A stretch of DNA of 45,476 bases from Bacteroidota bacterium (GTDB lineage: Bacteria > Bacteroidota > Bacteroidia > Palsa-948), in the NCBI GenBank assembly GCA_016213435.1, contig JACRAL010000136.1, positions 1-45,476 on the forward strand. The letters run 5' to 3'. Shown in pieces: positions 34,984 through 42,667 of this stretch (within the stretch, counting starts at the first letter, position 1; each line of letters opens with the position of its first letter). The notes below the pieces were generated by a model. It saw nothing but the letters and a program-made list of their open reading frames with translations, was not told the DNA's origin and made no database searches. The position numbers were made by a program, and so were the translations under genes.

Positions 34984-35826
34984 TTATTTTAGCGTATAGT
35001 TAAAAATCTTCACCGCTTCCTTAGCTTCCTTCACATCATGCACGCGCAGGATGTTCGCTCCGTTCATTAGAGCAATGGTATTTACAACGGTGGTTCCGTT
35101 CAGCGCTTCTTCGGGTTTTGTGCCGAGTACTTTGTTTACCATTGCTTTTCGTGAAACTCCTGCAAGTATTGGAAAGCCAAATTCTTTGAACACGGAAAGA
35201 TGTTTCAATAAAGTGTAATTATGTTCTGTTGCTTTTCCAAAACCAAAACCGGGGTCAATTATAACTTGTTTAACATTTAAACTTTGCAACTTTCTAACTC
35301 GTTCTTTAAAATAACTCATCACTTCTTTCATAACATTTTCGTAATGCGGATTTCTCTGCATGGTTTGAGGTCTGCCTTGGATGTGCATCAGCACGTAAGG
35401 AACTTGTAATCTGGCGATTGTTTCAAACATTGCCCCCTCGACTCCGCTCGGGGTGACAAAGCCGCCACCTGAAATATCGTTTATCATATCTGCGCCTTCA
35501 TGAACAGAATATTCTGCCACATTGCTTCTGAAAGTATCAGCCGAAATAATTACATCGGCAAATTTTCTTCTCACAAGTTTAATTACAGGAATCAAACGTT
35601 TCAACTCTTCTTCTTCCGAAACTTCCGCGGCATTCGGTCGGGTAGAGCAGGCGCCAATGTCAATAATATCGGCTCCATCAGAAATCATTTTCTCGGCATG
35701 CAGAAGAATGGATTTTTCATCCGTGTATTTTCCCCCATCGTAAAAAGAATCGGGAGTAACATTCAATATTCCCATCACAGCGGGAGTAGATAAATCCAAG
35801 TTTCTATTTCTGAATTTCAATTGCAT
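34984..35826 (-). CDS. folP: Dihydropteroate synthase with a repeat-derived insertion
   Basis: It joins pABA to the pterin diphosphate in folate synthesis. Motifs are VMGILNVTPDSFYDGG, IDIGACSTRPNA, SADTFRSNVAEY, IIDPGFGFGKATEHNY, GVSRKAMVNKVLG and the terminal ILRVHDVKEA. After NDISGG it has an extra GFVTPSGVEGA (residues 121-132) before MFETIARLQVPYVLMH, encoded by a palindromic repeat. The motif loops are otherwise intact, so it is probably active. It diverges from the DUF1599 gene. Confidence 0.95.
   Translation of the reverse strand: MQLKFRNRNLDLSTPAVMGILNVTPDSFYDGGKYTDEKSILLHAEKMISDGADIIDIGACSTRPNAAEVSEEEELKRLIPVIKLVRRKFADVIISADTFRSNVAEYSVHEGADMINDISGGGFVTPSGVEGAMFETIARLQVPYVLMHIQGRPQTMQRNPHYENVMKEVMSYFKERVRKLQSLNVKQVIIDPGFGFGKATEHNYTLLKHLSVFKEFGFPILAGVSRKAMVNKVLGTKPEEALNGTTVVNTIALMNGANILRVHDVKEAKEAVKIFNYTLK
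35433..35466. repeat. CTCGACTCCGCTCGGGG repeat inside folP
   Basis: The segment contains CCCCCTCGACTCCGCTCGGG and GTGACA, a palindromic motif that recurs between genes in many Bacteroidota genomes. In folP it is read on the minus strand as FVTPSGVEGA, lengthening a loop by about nine residues. Confidence 0.75.
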
Positions 35827-35866
35827 TCTGTTTCTGAATTTAAGATTTCACTTTGCCATAAAACAT

Positions 35867-35874
35867 TAACTTTG
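35867..35874 (+). promoter_or_regulatory. -7 box TAACTTTG before the DUF1599 gene
   Basis: TAACTTTG fits TAnnTTTG and lies 16 bp before the ATG at 35891. No -33 element at the usual distance was found. Confidence 0.45.
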
Positions 35875-35890
35875 TTCATCATAACAATCT

Positions 35891-36445
35891 ATGAATAAGA
35901 CTTCCAATCAATATGATTTTGTAGTTAAGCAGTGCAAGGATATTTTCATAAAAAAGATGCTTGATTACGGCAGCGCCTGGCGTGTGATGCGCAATACGAG
36001 CATCGTTGACCAGATATTTATTAAAACACAGCGCATCCGCACCATTGACGATAAAGGTACTCAAAAAGTGAAAGAGGATATTGGCTCGGATTATATCGGC
36101 ATTGTAAATTATTCCATCATTGGCCTGATTCAACTTGAACTTCAGAATGATAAACGTCAGGAGATTTCTGTGGAAGAAGCTGGAAAGCTGTTTGATAAAT
36201 TTGCACTTCAGGCAAAATCGTTGATGGAGAATAAAAATCACGATTATGGTGAAGCATGGCGCGATATGCGCATTGGTTCGTTTGCCGACTTAATTCTGAT
36301 GAAGATATTGCGTGTGCGCCAGATAGAAGATCATAAAGGGAAAACGCTGATATCAGAAGGCGTTGATGCCAATTATCACGACATGATCAATTATGCAATT
36401 TTCGCTCTTATTAAAATTGAAGAAAAAGAAAATCAAACTACATAA
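35891..36445 (+). CDS. DUF1599 (nucleotide modification associated domain 1) protein
   Basis: Two related halves are visible. The first has MLDYGSAWRVMRNTSIVDQIFIKTQRIRTID and the second NKNHDYGEAWRDMRIGSFADLILMKILRVRQIED; each ends with a DYIGIVNYSII- or NYHDMINYAIFAL-type segment. This double DYG-AWR pattern is DUF1599, a family linked to nucleotide modification by gene context. The exact reaction is unknown. It is the first gene of a folP-opposed run with the MauE-like, permease and tpiA genes, a grouping often seen in Bacteroidota. Confidence 0.85.
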   Translation: MNKTSNQYDFVVKQCKDIFIKKMLDYGSAWRVMRNTSIVDQIFIKTQRIRTIDDKGTQKVKEDIGSDYIGIVNYSIIGLIQLELQNDKRQEISVEEAGKLFDKFALQAKSLMENKNHDYGEAWRDMRIGSFADLILMKILRVRQIEDHKGKTLISEGVDANYHDMINYAIFALIKIEEKENQTT

Positions 36446-36448
36446 TCC

Positions 36449-37567
36449 ATGAAATTTATTATTCAACTTTTCAGAATTGCTGTCGGTCTGTTGTTTATTT
36501 TTTCCGGACTAATAAAAGCAAACGATCCGCTTGGGTTTTCCTATAAGCTTGATGAGTATTTTGAAGTATTCGGAACGGAATGGATGAAGCCACTTTCGCT
36601 TTCCATTTCCATTTTTATGTGTGCGCTCGAAATGCTTTTGGGATTCATGCTGCTGATCGGCTCGAGGATAAAACTTACGCTCTGGCTGCTGCTCTTAATG
36701 ATTTTATTTTTTGCTTCTCTTAATTTTTATTCAGGATATTATGATAAAGTGCGGGAGTGCGGATGTTTTGGCGATTTCATCGTAATGACTCCCTGGCAGG
36801 AATTTCGGAATAATATAATCATGCTGGTGATGACCATTTTCATGATGATCAAAAGCAGTTATATCCGTCCGCTTTTTGGAAAAATAATTGAAAACATATT
36901 AATGGTTATTGCAATTATAAAGTGCATTGGATTTCCACTTTATACGTATAATTATTTACCAATAAAAGATTTCCGTCCTTACGCGATTGGTAAGAATATC
37001 CTGGAAGGAATGAAACTTCCTGAGAATGCAAAAACAGACAGCATCGTCATGACCTTTATATATGAGAAAGCCGGAAAACAAATTGAGTTAACTCAGGATC
37101 AGATTAAAACGATAGATTCTACTTATAAGTTTGTGGACAGAAAGGATAAGGTTGTCAGAGAAGGCGACAAGCCGGCTATTCATGATTTCAGCATTACATC
37201 AGTGGATGGAAATGATTACACGGAACAGATTTTGAATTATCCGGGTTATTGTTTTTTTCTTGTGTGTTATGATCTGGAAAAAACAGATAAAACTGTATTC
37301 GGGAAAGTGAATGACTTTACGAAACTTTGCAAACAAGATAGTGTTCCGATTATCTGTTTAACCGCATCATCAGAACAGATTGAATCTTTCAAAAAAGCAA
37401 CAGGATCCACCATTGATTTTTATCTTACGGATGGAACTCAACTTAAAACTATGATCCGTGCTAATCCGGGATTGATGCTTCTGAAAAAAGGTACTGTGAT
37501 GGATATGTGGCATTATCATTCTTTTCCGTCTTACAGCGATGTGAAAACTAAATATTTTAAGAAGTGA
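36449..37567 (+). CDS. MauE/DoxX-like membrane protein (BT_3928-type)
   Basis: Four or five membrane helices in the first ~165 residues include the opening LFRIAVGLLFIFSGLIKANDPLGFSYKLDEYFE and a cytoplasmic or periplasmic RECGCFGDFIVMTPWQEF, the Cys pair typical of MauE/DoxX-related redox proteins. The C-terminal half (about 190-372) looks like a thioredoxin-fold domain without an obvious CxxC, with IHDFSITSVDGNDYTEQIL and YCFFLVCYDLEKTD. Homologues follow DUF1599 in many Bacteroidota. It starts 3 bp after the DUF1599 stop. A role in disulfide or quinone-linked redox is an inference. Confidence 0.8.
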   Translation: MKFIIQLFRIAVGLLFIFSGLIKANDPLGFSYKLDEYFEVFGTEWMKPLSLSISIFMCALEMLLGFMLLIGSRIKLTLWLLLLMILFFASLNFYSGYYDKVRECGCFGDFIVMTPWQEFRNNIIMLVMTIFMMIKSSYIRPLFGKIIENILMVIAIIKCIGFPLYTYNYLPIKDFRPYAIGKNILEGMKLPENAKTDSIVMTFIYEKAGKQIELTQDQIKTIDSTYKFVDRKDKVVREGDKPAIHDFSITSVDGNDYTEQILNYPGYCFFLVCYDLEKTDKTVFGKVNDFTKLCKQDSVPIICLTASSEQIESFKKATGSTIDFYLTDGTQLKTMIRANPGLMLLKKGTVMDMWHYHSFPSYSDVKTKYFKK

Positions 37568-37590
37568 AATCGGTGTAATCAAAAAGATTT

Positions 37591-38904
37591 GTGGCTCAAT
37601 TTATTTACAAAAGACTGCTCTATGGTATTCTCGTAATGTGGGGAGTGGTTACAGTTGTTTTTTTTCTATTCAATGTTTTGCCCGGAGATCCTGCACGCAT
37701 GATGCTTGGTCAAAACGCTTCCAAAGAACAGATAGACGCTATCAATAAAGATATAGGAAGGGACAAACCCCTTTTTATTCAATATCTTCTCTATCTTAAT
37801 GATATTTCCCCTTTATCCATTCACGAAACAAAAAATACGGAGAGTGCTTTTTATTTAAGTAAAAAAAAATATAAGTCTGTCGTAAAACTTTTTCCTGTAT
37901 CCTCAACGAAGAAATTTGTTTTGAAAATGCCTTATCTCAGGCGTTCTTACATTACGCGCAGACCGGTTTCCGATATTCTTGCCGATACGCTTCCGGAGAC
38001 TGCCGTGCTTGCATTTGCTGCTGTTCTTTTTGCATCGGTGATTGGCGTTCTTCTTGGCATTTTGGCTGCGATTAAAAAAGGCACTTGGCTTGATTCGGGT
38101 TCGCTTCTTTTTGCAGTGCTTGGAATGTCCGGTCCCTCGTTTTATATAGGGCTGATTGTCGCTATGACCTTCGGTTATCTGTGGTCAAAAGAATTTCCTT
38201 TTCCTTTAATTATTTTGGTGTTTTTTTTCGGAGGAGGAATTGTTGGAGCCATCGTTGGCATAATAAAAAGGAAAAACAAAACGCTGCATGGAAAACTCAG
38301 CGATTACATAATTCCTAAATTGCTGATCAGCGGATTGATTGGATTTGGGATATGGTTCGCAGGATATTTATTTAACCTCGCATGGAACGTTGTTCCTTTT
38401 ATAGATAAGTATATAATTTTTCAGGGAACGGGGTTGAATAACGAAGGCAGTTTGTTTATTATTGATGATTATGGCAATGAACATCTTTCCCTCAAGAATA
38501 TTATTCTTCCTGCCCTTACGCTTGGAATTCGTCCGTTGGCGATTATTGTGCAGCTCACACGCAGTTCTTTGCTTGATGTTCTTTCGCAGGATTACATAAG
38601 AACGGCTACGGCAAAAGGACTTAATTATTATACTATCATTTTTAAGCATGCTTTAAAAAACTCGCTCAATCCGGTTGTTACGGCAATTTCCGGATGGTTT
38701 GCCGGACTCATGGCAGGAGCGGTATTCGTGGAATATATTTTTGGATGGAGAGGAATTGGTTCTGAAATTGTGAATGCGCTTGATAAACAGGATTTGCCGA
38801 TCATTATGGGAGGAGTTCTTGTAATCGGATTTATTTATGTGATAATTAACATTGTGGTGGATATTGTATATGGAATATTGGATCCTCGAGTGAGGTTACA
38901 ATAA
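37591..38904 (+). CDS. ABC transporter permease of the DppB/OppB type, with internal extensions
   Basis: The start is GTG (VAQFIYKRLLYGILVMWG). The protein has the DppB fold: RLLYGILVMWGVVTVVFFLFNVLPGDPARMMLG at the N-terminus, LADTLPETAVLAFAAVL, and the ATP-subunit contact loop YIRTATAKGLNYYTIIFKHALKN (EAA-type). At 437 residues it is about 100 longer than usual. Extra parts are about 75-120 and a hydrophilic and membrane stretch about 225-290. No partner permease, ATPase or binding protein is adjacent. A 13-mer (ATCGGTGTAATCA) lies on both sides of the gene at 37569 and 38949. Confidence 0.85.
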   Translation: MAQFIYKRLLYGILVMWGVVTVVFFLFNVLPGDPARMMLGQNASKEQIDAINKDIGRDKPLFIQYLLYLNDISPLSIHETKNTESAFYLSKKKYKSVVKLFPVSSTKKFVLKMPYLRRSYITRRPVSDILADTLPETAVLAFAAVLFASVIGVLLGILAAIKKGTWLDSGSLLFAVLGMSGPSFYIGLIVAMTFGYLWSKEFPFPLIILVFFFGGGIVGAIVGIIKRKNKTLHGKLSDYIIPKLLISGLIGFGIWFAGYLFNLAWNVVPFIDKYIIFQGTGLNNEGSLFIIDDYGNEHLSLKNIILPALTLGIRPLAIIVQLTRSSLLDVLSQDYIRTATAKGLNYYTIIFKHALKNSLNPVVTAISGWFAGLMAGAVFVEYIFGWRGIGSEIVNALDKQDLPIIMGGVLVIGFIYVIINIVVDIVYGILDPRVRLQ

Positions 38905-38986
38905 TTATTCATTAATTTTGGAAACAAAAGCTGTGAGGTGAAGCGGTTATCGGTGTAATCATGTATTTTAAAATCAGTGTAATCAC

Positions 38987-39769
38987 ATGCGAAAGAAAAT
39001 TATTGCAGGAAACTGGAAGATGAACAAGACCCATCGCGAAGGGATGGAGATGCTTGCTCATTTTTTTAAACTACTTGACTTTGAATTGTCGCTTAATGAA
39101 GATACCGGAAAGAAATTTCCTGAAGTAGTTGTTGCTCCTCCATATCTTATTGTTGCCGATGCCGCCATGCTGGCGCAGGGATGGGATGTGAAAATTGCCG
39201 CACAGAATTGTTCTTCGGAAAAAGAAGGAGCATTCACCGGAGAAATTTCTGCCGCAATGCTGAAAGCGGTGAAAGCGGATTATGTAATTGTAGGGCATTC
39301 AGAACGCAGAGCTTATTTTGGCGAAACAAATCAGTTGGTTGCAAAGAAAATAGACCGTGCTCTTGAAAGCGATCTCTCCGTGATATGTTGTGTGGGCGAA
39401 ACTTTGCAGGAGCGCGAATCAGGAAAGCAATTGCAGATCATTTCCCGCCAAATAGAAGAATGTTTGTTTCACCAGAACAACGAGCAGATGAAAAACATTG
39501 TCGTTGCATACGAACCTGTTTGGGCGATAGGTACCGGAAAAAATGCCACTCCTGAACAAGCGCAGGAAATTCACAAACATATCCGCTTGGTTATTGCAGG
39601 AAAATTCGGGAAAGACATCTCAGAGAATATTTCCATTTTATATGGCGGAAGCTGCAATCCTAAAAATGCGAAATCAATTTTCTCTCAGCCCGATGTGGAT
39701 GGAGGACTCATTGGAGGTGCATCGCTCAACGCAAAAGATTTTATAGAGGTGATTAAAGCGATACTTTGA
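38987..39769 (+). CDS. tpiA: Triose-phosphate isomerase
   Basis: It interconverts dihydroxyacetone phosphate and glyceraldehyde 3-phosphate in glycolysis. The active site is complete: Lys11 in AGNWKMN, His104 in IVGHSERRAYFGE, and Glu176 in AYEPVWAIGTGKNATPEQA, with ILYGGSCNPKNA for phosphate binding. Length 260 is normal. A 13-mer ATCAGTGTAATCA ends 2 bp before the ATG. It is the last gene of the DUF1599 run. Confidence 0.97.
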   Translation: MRKKIIAGNWKMNKTHREGMEMLAHFFKLLDFELSLNEDTGKKFPEVVVAPPYLIVADAAMLAQGWDVKIAAQNCSSEKEGAFTGEISAAMLKAVKADYVIVGHSERRAYFGETNQLVAKKIDRALESDLSVICCVGETLQERESGKQLQIISRQIEECLFHQNNEQMKNIVVAYEPVWAIGTGKNATPEQAQEIHKHIRLVIAGKFGKDISENISILYGGSCNPKNAKSIFSQPDVDGGLIGGASLNAKDFIEVIKAIL

Positions 39770-39861
39770 ATTTAGTTCGTTCTAACGCTCTTTCAGTTTT
39801 TTTTCTCGCTCTTTTAAAATCTCATCAAAGTATTCTTTTAAAGCGTTTTCAATTTTTTGTT

Positions 39862-41517
39862 TTATTTTTTTCCAATGGCAGATGGAGACGGCTGTAAGAA
39901 CGGATATCGGTAATCGGTTGGCGGAACAAACAGTTCTTTGATTGTTCTCGGTGCAACCCAACGCAGTAAGTTTATCATGTGTCCTGCTTTGTCATCGGTA
40001 CCCGATGCTCTTGCTCCGCCAAATGGCTGCTGACCAACCACAGCTCCGGTACATTTATCGTTGATGTAAAAGTTTCCTGCTGCGTGAACGAGTTTTTTCT
40101 CCGTCTGTTCTATCACATATCTGTCCTGGCAAATGAGCGCACCGGTGAGCGCATAAGGAGAAGTGGTGTTTACGGTATCCAGCAACTTGTCGTATTTATT
40201 TTCATCGTACACATGAACTGTTAATACGGGACCAAAGATTTCTTCGCACATAGTTCTGTACGCAGGGTTTTTCGCTTGTATTATAGTAGGTTCAATAAAA
40301 TATCCTTTGCTCTTGTCGTATCTTCCTCCTAAGATAACCTGCGCATCTTTTTTGTCTTTCTTAGCTTGGTCAATATATCCTGAGATCTTATCAAAAGATG
40401 CTTCGTCAATCACCGCATTGATAAAGTTGCCCATGTCTTCGGTAGGTCCCATTTTCATGGTAGCCATTTCTTCGGTGAAAATCTTTTTTACTTCTTTCCA
40501 AAGATTGGAAGGAATGTAAGCGCGTGAGCAGGCAGAGCATTTTTGTCCCTGGTATTCAAATGCACCTCGCATGATTGCGGTAGCAAGAACTTTTGCATCG
40601 GCAGATTTATGCCCGATGATAAAATCTTTTCCTCCTGTTTCTCCCACAATTCTTGGGTAAGATTTGTAAGTAGAAATATTATTTCCGATCTTTTTCCAGA
40701 TGTCGCGGAATACTTCGGTAGAGCCGGTGAAATGAATTCCTGCAAAATCAGGGTGGGTTAGAACCACATCGGCAGTTTCAGCGCCTCCGGCATGAACAAG
40801 ATTAATTACTCCGTCAGGAACGCCTGCTTTGCGGAAAACTTCCATGATGTAATAAGCAGAATAAATAGCAGTGCCGGATTGTTTCCACACAACGGTGTTG
40901 CCCATCATAGCGCAGGAAGAAGTAAGATTTAATCCGATCGCAGTGAAGTTGAAAGGTGTAAGCGCATAAATAAATCCTTCCAGCGGACGCCATTCCAATC
41001 TGTTCCACATGGCGGAAGTTGAATCCACTTGTTGATTATAAATCTCAGTCATGTATTTTACGTTGAAGCGTAAAAAGTCAATGCTCTCGCATGCTGCGTC
41101 AATCTCTGCCTGGTACACATTTTTAGATTGTCCGAGCATGGTGGCGGCAACAATTTTGTAGCGATATGGTCCGGCAAGTAATTCAGCCGCTTTCAGGAAG
41201 ATAGCAGCGCGGTGTTCCCACGAGAGAGCAATCCATTTCTTTTTTGCGCTCATGGCTGCGGCAATTGCCTGCTTCACATGTGTCTTGTCTCCTTTGTGAT
41301 AATATCCAAGAATGTGTTTATGATCGTGAGGGCAGGTGAGGGCAACCTTTTTTCCGGTACGCACTTCCTTGTCACCGATATACATGGGTACATCGAGCAC
41401 TTGCGAGCGCATTTCTTTGATGGTGCGTTTGAGTTCTTCGCGGTCGAGAGAGCCCGGAGCGAATTGTTTGATGGGTTCGTTTACTGCGAGGGGGATTTTG
41501 AAGAAGCCGTTTGCCAT
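39862..41517 (-). CDS. pruA: L-glutamate gamma-semialdehyde (1-pyrroline-5-carboxylate) dehydrogenase
   Basis: It oxidises glutamate semialdehyde to glutamate in proline breakdown, using NAD. Family features are EWRPLEGFIYALTPFNFTA, IHFTGSTEVFRDIWK, the catalytic Glu293 in RIVGETGGKDF and Cys327 in YQGQKCSACSRAY, with the C-terminal GGARASGTDDKAG. Length 551 matches single-domain PruA. No proline dehydrogenase gene is adjacent. The 92 bp to the convergent tpiA hold no clear gene. Confidence 0.93.
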   Translation of the reverse strand: MANGFFKIPLAVNEPIKQFAPGSLDREELKRTIKEMRSQVLDVPMYIGDKEVRTGKKVALTCPHDHKHILGYYHKGDKTHVKQAIAAAMSAKKKWIALSWEHRAAIFLKAAELLAGPYRYKIVAATMLGQSKNVYQAEIDAACESIDFLRFNVKYMTEIYNQQVDSTSAMWNRLEWRPLEGFIYALTPFNFTAIGLNLTSSCAMMGNTVVWKQSGTAIYSAYYIMEVFRKAGVPDGVINLVHAGGAETADVVLTHPDFAGIHFTGSTEVFRDIWKKIGNNISTYKSYPRIVGETGGKDFIIGHKSADAKVLATAIMRGAFEYQGQKCSACSRAYIPSNLWKEVKKIFTEEMATMKMGPTEDMGNFINAVIDEASFDKISGYIDQAKKDKKDAQVILGGRYDKSKGYFIEPTIIQAKNPAYRTMCEEIFGPVLTVHVYDENKYDKLLDTVNTTSPYALTGALICQDRYVIEQTEKKLVHAAGNFYINDKCTGAVVGQQPFGGARASGTDDKAGHMINLLRWVAPRTIKELFVPPTDYRYPFLQPSPSAIGKK

Positions 41518-41579
41518 AGAAGAAAGTTTAAAGTTTGAAGTTTCTTTGTTATACGAATTTTATTGCCAACTGCCTATTG

Positions 41580-41966
41580 TTAATTTAGACGCTGCGGTGC
41601 TATCATTTTAAATTTCGGAATATCTACATTAAAGCTTTTTTTATCAATGATGCGGATCATCTGATAAGTGCCATGCATCTTTCCCATGTCTGTAGTAAGG
41701 TTGCAGGCGGATTCATACTCGTAAACTTCGTTCGGCATCAATACGGGCTGCTGACCCACCACGCCATCGCCTTCCACTTCGCGGTGTTCTCCGTTGGAAT
41801 CAAATATGTGCCAGTGTCTGCGAAGCAATTGAACAGAGTATTCGCTTCGGTTCTCGATCATGATCTTGTAGGTAAAGAGAAAATGCTTCAACTCAGGATG
41901 CGAGTGCATGGGCTGAAACTGTGTGCGCACCGTTACTTTTACTCCTTGGGTTATTTGTGAAATCAT
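41580..41966 (-). CDS. apaG: ApaG family protein
   Basis: The ATG at 41966 (MISQITQGVKVTV) gives the usual ~128-residue length; the earlier start adds MYFHS. The single FN3-like domain has VTVRTQFQP, FLFTYKIMIENRSEYSVQLLRRHWHIFDSNG, the central EVEGDGVVGQQPVLMPNEVYEYESACNL and GTYQMI. ApaG is linked to cobalt resistance and magnesium efflux in enterobacteria, though its biochemical role is unsettled. It stands alone, between pruA and a palindromic repeat. Confidence 0.93.
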   Translation of the reverse strand: MISQITQGVKVTVRTQFQPMHSHPELKHFLFTYKIMIENRSEYSVQLLRRHWHIFDSNGEHREVEGDGVVGQQPVLMPNEVYEYESACNLTTDMGKMHGTYQMIRIIDKKSFNVDIPKFKMIAPQRLN

Positions 41967-42024
41967 GCTGTGAAAATACAAATTTTACAATATTAACTTC
42001 ATCTGATTAAAAGAGCAAACACTA

Positions 42025-42105
42025 CGTCATTGCGAGCAATAGCGAAGCAATCTGCATTTATGTATCGGATGAGATTGCTTCGGTCGTTCCTCCCTCACAA
42101 TGACG
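42025..42105. repeat. 81-bp palindromic repeat with CGTCATTGCGAG ends
   Basis: The outer arms CGTCATTG(CGAG) and (CTCA)CAATGACG are inverted, and so are the inner GAAGCAATCT (42044-42053) and AGATTGCTTC (42072-42081). This repeat type is common between Bacteroidota genes. Related pieces lie at 17855-17880 and 30807-30822. It may also serve as a hairpin between apaG and the rhodanese gene. Confidence 0.85.
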
Positions 42106-42127
42106 ATTCTTTAGGGTGTTCGAGAAA

Positions 42128-42604
42128 TTATTTTGCCGCATCGCTAACGGGATATCCTTTGTCTATCCAGTCGGTTTTTAAGTTTTCTGACAGATTCAAA
42201 AGTTTATGATTTGTGAATTTCATTTCATTCAGCAGATTGAATGCCGGACGAATGTTTGGGCAGTTTTTAAAGGGGCAGCATCCGCAGTAAATCACAATGT
42301 TTGCATCCTTGGGCAGTTTGTTTAATTCTGCTCTGAGTTTTTCAACATTCTCTTTTTCTTTTGCAGGACCCAGATCAATGGCGCCTTTTATTCCTCCCCC
42401 AAAACCAATTCCGAAGAGGATGGGTTTAGCGCTGGCAGGATCGTTTATGCTTTTTGCAAGGTCTGCCGGCTGCATGAGCTGCTTGTCTGTCCATGGGTCG
42501 TTTCCGTTTTGCGTGGAAACACTGTTGCAGGCAAAAGACATCCCGATAGCTATCGGGATCACTATTGCAAATAAAAGAGCGAGGGTGATCTTTGTTTTGT
42601 TCAT
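42128..42604 (-). CDS. Rhodanese-like exported protein
   Basis: The ATG at 42604 (MNKTKITLALLFAIVIPIAI) gives a signal peptide with a lipobox-like FAC near residue 26; the longer ORF to 42727 runs through the divergent promoter gap and is rejected. The body ends with a rhodanese-like domain, where IVIYCGCCPFKNCPNIRPAFNLL is the Cys-rich active-site loop seen in Bacteroidota members. It is expected in the periplasm and could handle sulfane sulfur, which is an inference. The 20-bp perfect palindrome at 42540-42559 encodes part of the signal peptide. It diverges from the DUF3108 gene. Confidence 0.75.
   Translation of the reverse strand: MNKTKITLALLFAIVIPIAIGMSFACNSVSTQNGNDPWTDKQLMQPADLAKSINDPASAKPILFGIGFGGGIKGAIDLGPAKEKENVEKLRAELNKLPKDANIVIYCGCCPFKNCPNIRPAFNLLNEMKFTNHKLLNLSENLKTDWIDKGYPVSDAAK
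42540..42559. repeat. Perfect 20-bp palindrome ATCCCGATAGCTATCGGGAT in a signal peptide
   Basis: The palindrome lies in the hydrophobic core of the rhodanese signal peptide and is read as IPIAIG. Palindromes of this sequence are frequent between genes in Bacteroidota; this copy sits in a position where almost any hydrophobic peptide is tolerated. Confidence 0.8.
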
Positions 42605-42667
42605 AGAGTAGTTTTGTTCAGCAAAAGAAGAAAATATTTCAACATCTTTTTCATTTACTTTTACAGG

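Noticed and set aside
35879-36241. 120-aa minus-strand ORF
   Set aside because: It is antisense to the DUF1599 gene and has no family features.
39770-39861. Open frame on the minus strand reading IENALKEYFDEILKERE between tpiA and pruA
   Set aside because: It has a protein-like look but no start codon; upstream it runs into the pruA coding region in another frame. It could be a fragment, but the evidence is too thin for a feature.
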